From contig JACZIY010000619.1 in the NCBI GenBank assembly GCA_014860845.1, positions 1 to 6,228 on the forward strand: a DNA stretch of 6,228 nucleotides. Reading direction: 5' to 3'. Source of the stretch: Anaerolineaceae bacterium. Its GTDB lineage: Bacteria; Chloroflexota; Anaerolineae; Anaerolineales; Anaerolineaceae. Within the stretch, counting starts at the first letter, position 1. Each line of letters starts with the position of its first letter. Under the pieces are notes generated by a model. The model ran no database searches. It had not been told where the DNA came from and saw only the letters and a list, made by a program, of their open reading frames with translations. This document shows positions 5,263 to 6,228 of the stretch, piece after piece. The translations under genes were made by a program, and so were the position numbers.

Positions 5263-6228
5263 TTATAACTCAAGCGTAGGTATCTGAAGATAACGTGCAA
5301 TCGTAGCTAATTCAGCTGTAAAACTTCCATAGGTTAGGGAAAGGTGGTGCTCCAATCCATTGCTCATAATGGTATCCAAAACCTTTCTGGCAGGATGATC
5401 AAATCGCACCAATCCGGAAGTGCCAGAGAATTGTCTTTCGGACTCTAACATGTTTGCTTTACCTATTACCAATTGAAAATCGATGGAGGCCTCACTTAAT
5501 CGGGCCAGTGTGATTTCCCCAGGTTTGAGTGAAAATTCCATTAATAATGGTAATTTGCGATTGGTATGAACAATCCCGCGAGGTTTCACTTTGGGATCAG
5601 CCATGGAGAGTGGAGCTAATCCACAATGCCAGAAGACCGCTGTGTCTTCCTCTAAATTCATGTGAACCAGATCTGTTCCAAACGCAGGTTCACCACTCAG
5701 TGTTTGTAAGATCAGTTGTGTAACCGTTCCATTCAGATCAGCCTCACAACTACAGGGTATGTGTTGATCAGACATTAATGACATGGCACCGCAGGCTGCA
5801 CATCCTAATTCGGTGAAAAATTCTGGCCAACAACGTACCGCCAAACCCTTCAAATCCTCTTCCTGTGAGAATTCCTGCATTACCTGATACGTTTTTAATG
5901 TACCATTCAAAGCGGCTTGGTCTAAATCAGCCAATCCATCAATTCTTTGATCCAGATTCTTGCGAATGCTAACAGTCGCATGCTCAGGCATCTTTCTTAC
6001 ACGATTGAAAAAAGTATCCAATTTAATGTCCACTAACTTCAAACCAAAAATCTTTTCCAATCCGGTTTGATTGGGGATACAACTATCAAAGCCGTTTGGA
6101 TGGGGTCCAAATTTGCCAATTTTTGTTCCTTTTAAAGTTCGGATGGCATAACCTGCATTCGCTAAAACTTTAATTTTTTCAATGGCGGCTGAATCCTCTG
6201 GCAATGTGTATAAATAATCATAGATAAA
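5263..6228 (-). CDS. L-fucose isomerase-like aldose-ketose isomerase, C-terminal part (5' end beyond window)
   Basis: A fragment of 321 residues that stays open to the right edge of the window. The eight codons before the TTG at 6204 are in frame and stop-free, and no start with a ribosome binding site is visible, so the N-terminal part (probably 100-200 residues, as related proteins are about 450-500) is missing rather than absent. It resembles the L-fucose/L-arabinose isomerase superfamily: Mn-dependent enzymes that interconvert an aldose and its ketose. Counting from the edge, KIGKFGPHPNGFDSC (36-50) begins the middle domain. RCWPEF (132-137), CEADLNG (161-167) and the LEHHLS stretch (292-297) supply E136, D164 and H294 or H295, the likely equivalents of the E. 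coli FucI metal ligands E337, D361 and H528. FWHCG (199-203) is another family block. It is the most upstream visible gene. Its substrate is unknown: fucose, arabinose or xylose are conventional options, and sulfoquinovose is possible given the neighbours. Confidence 0.85.
   Translation of the reverse strand, partial: FIYDYLYTLPEDSAAIEKIKVLANAGYAIRTLKGTKIGKFGPHPNGFDSCIPNQTGLEKIFGLKLVDIKLDTFFNRVRKMPEHATVSIRKNLDQRIDGLADLDQAALNGTLKTYQVMQEFSQEEDLKGLAVRCWPEFFTELGCAACGAMSLMSDQHIPCSCEADLNGTVTQLILQTLSGEPAFGTDLVHMNLEEDTAVFWHCGLAPLSMADPKVKPRGIVHTNRKLPLLMEFSLKPGEITLARLSEASIDFQLVIGKANMLESERQFSGTSGLVRFDHPARKVLDTIMSNGLEHHLSLTYGSFTAELATIARYLQIPTLEL

Noticed and set aside
5263..6204. Complete 313-residue gene starting at the TTG at 6204
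   Set aside because: The frame is open upstream to the window edge, no Shine-Dalgarno sequence precedes the TTG, and the family is much longer; the gene is truncated by the window instead.

Overview
The window is one strand-uniform block. Six genes all lie on the minus strand and are transcribed from the right edge towards the left: a fucose-isomerase-like protein (5' end cut by the window), a two-gene transketolase, an RpiB/LacAB-family isomerase, a cytoplasmic GH31 alpha-glycosidase, and the first 202 residues of an aldehyde:ferredoxin oxidoreductase (3' end cut by the window). The gaps are 20, 17, 11, 78 and 61 bases. Each start visible in the window has a purine-rich Shine-Dalgarno sequence. 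I saw no convincing terminator or internal promoter, so this reads as a single operon whose promoter lies beyond position 6228.

Organism: a bacterium with moderately low GC (about 40-45% by eye) and canonical AGGAGG-type ribosome binding sites. The oxygen-sensitive tungsten-enzyme family member points to an anaerobe. The split transketolase and the style of the GH31 protein would fit anaerobic Chloroflexota (Anaerolineae) or Bacillota, but the sequence does not settle the phylum.

How the genes could work together: the GH31 enzyme releases a sugar from an imported alpha-glycoside, the fucose-isomerase-like protein converts aldose to ketose, transketolase removes two-carbon units, the RpiB-like enzyme isomerises the shortened aldose, and the aldehyde oxidoreductase oxidises an aldehyde with ferredoxin. 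A conventional reading is use of xylosides or other pentosides with operon-encoded pentose-phosphate enzymes.

The sequences favour something less ordinary. By hand alignment, the RpiB-like protein has lost the phosphate-site His, the ring-opening His and one phosphate-site Arg of RpiB, although its catalytic Cys is kept. The transketolase C-terminal subunit has lost the Ser and His that bind acceptor phosphate and the Asp that reads the acceptor 2-hydroxyl, while the catalytic Glu is kept. No sugar kinase is seen. This gene set resembles the sulfoglycolytic transketolase (sulfo-TK) route for sulfoquinovose: isomerase, two-subunit transketolase and RpiB-family 4-deoxy-4-sulfoerythrose isomerase. 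Here an aldehyde:ferredoxin oxidoreductase sits where known variants have a sulfoacetaldehyde reductase or dehydrogenase. That pathway assignment is a hypothesis. The GH31 protein lacks the Arg/Trp sulfonate motif of YihQ, and a different non-phosphorylated or unusual sugar is equally possible.
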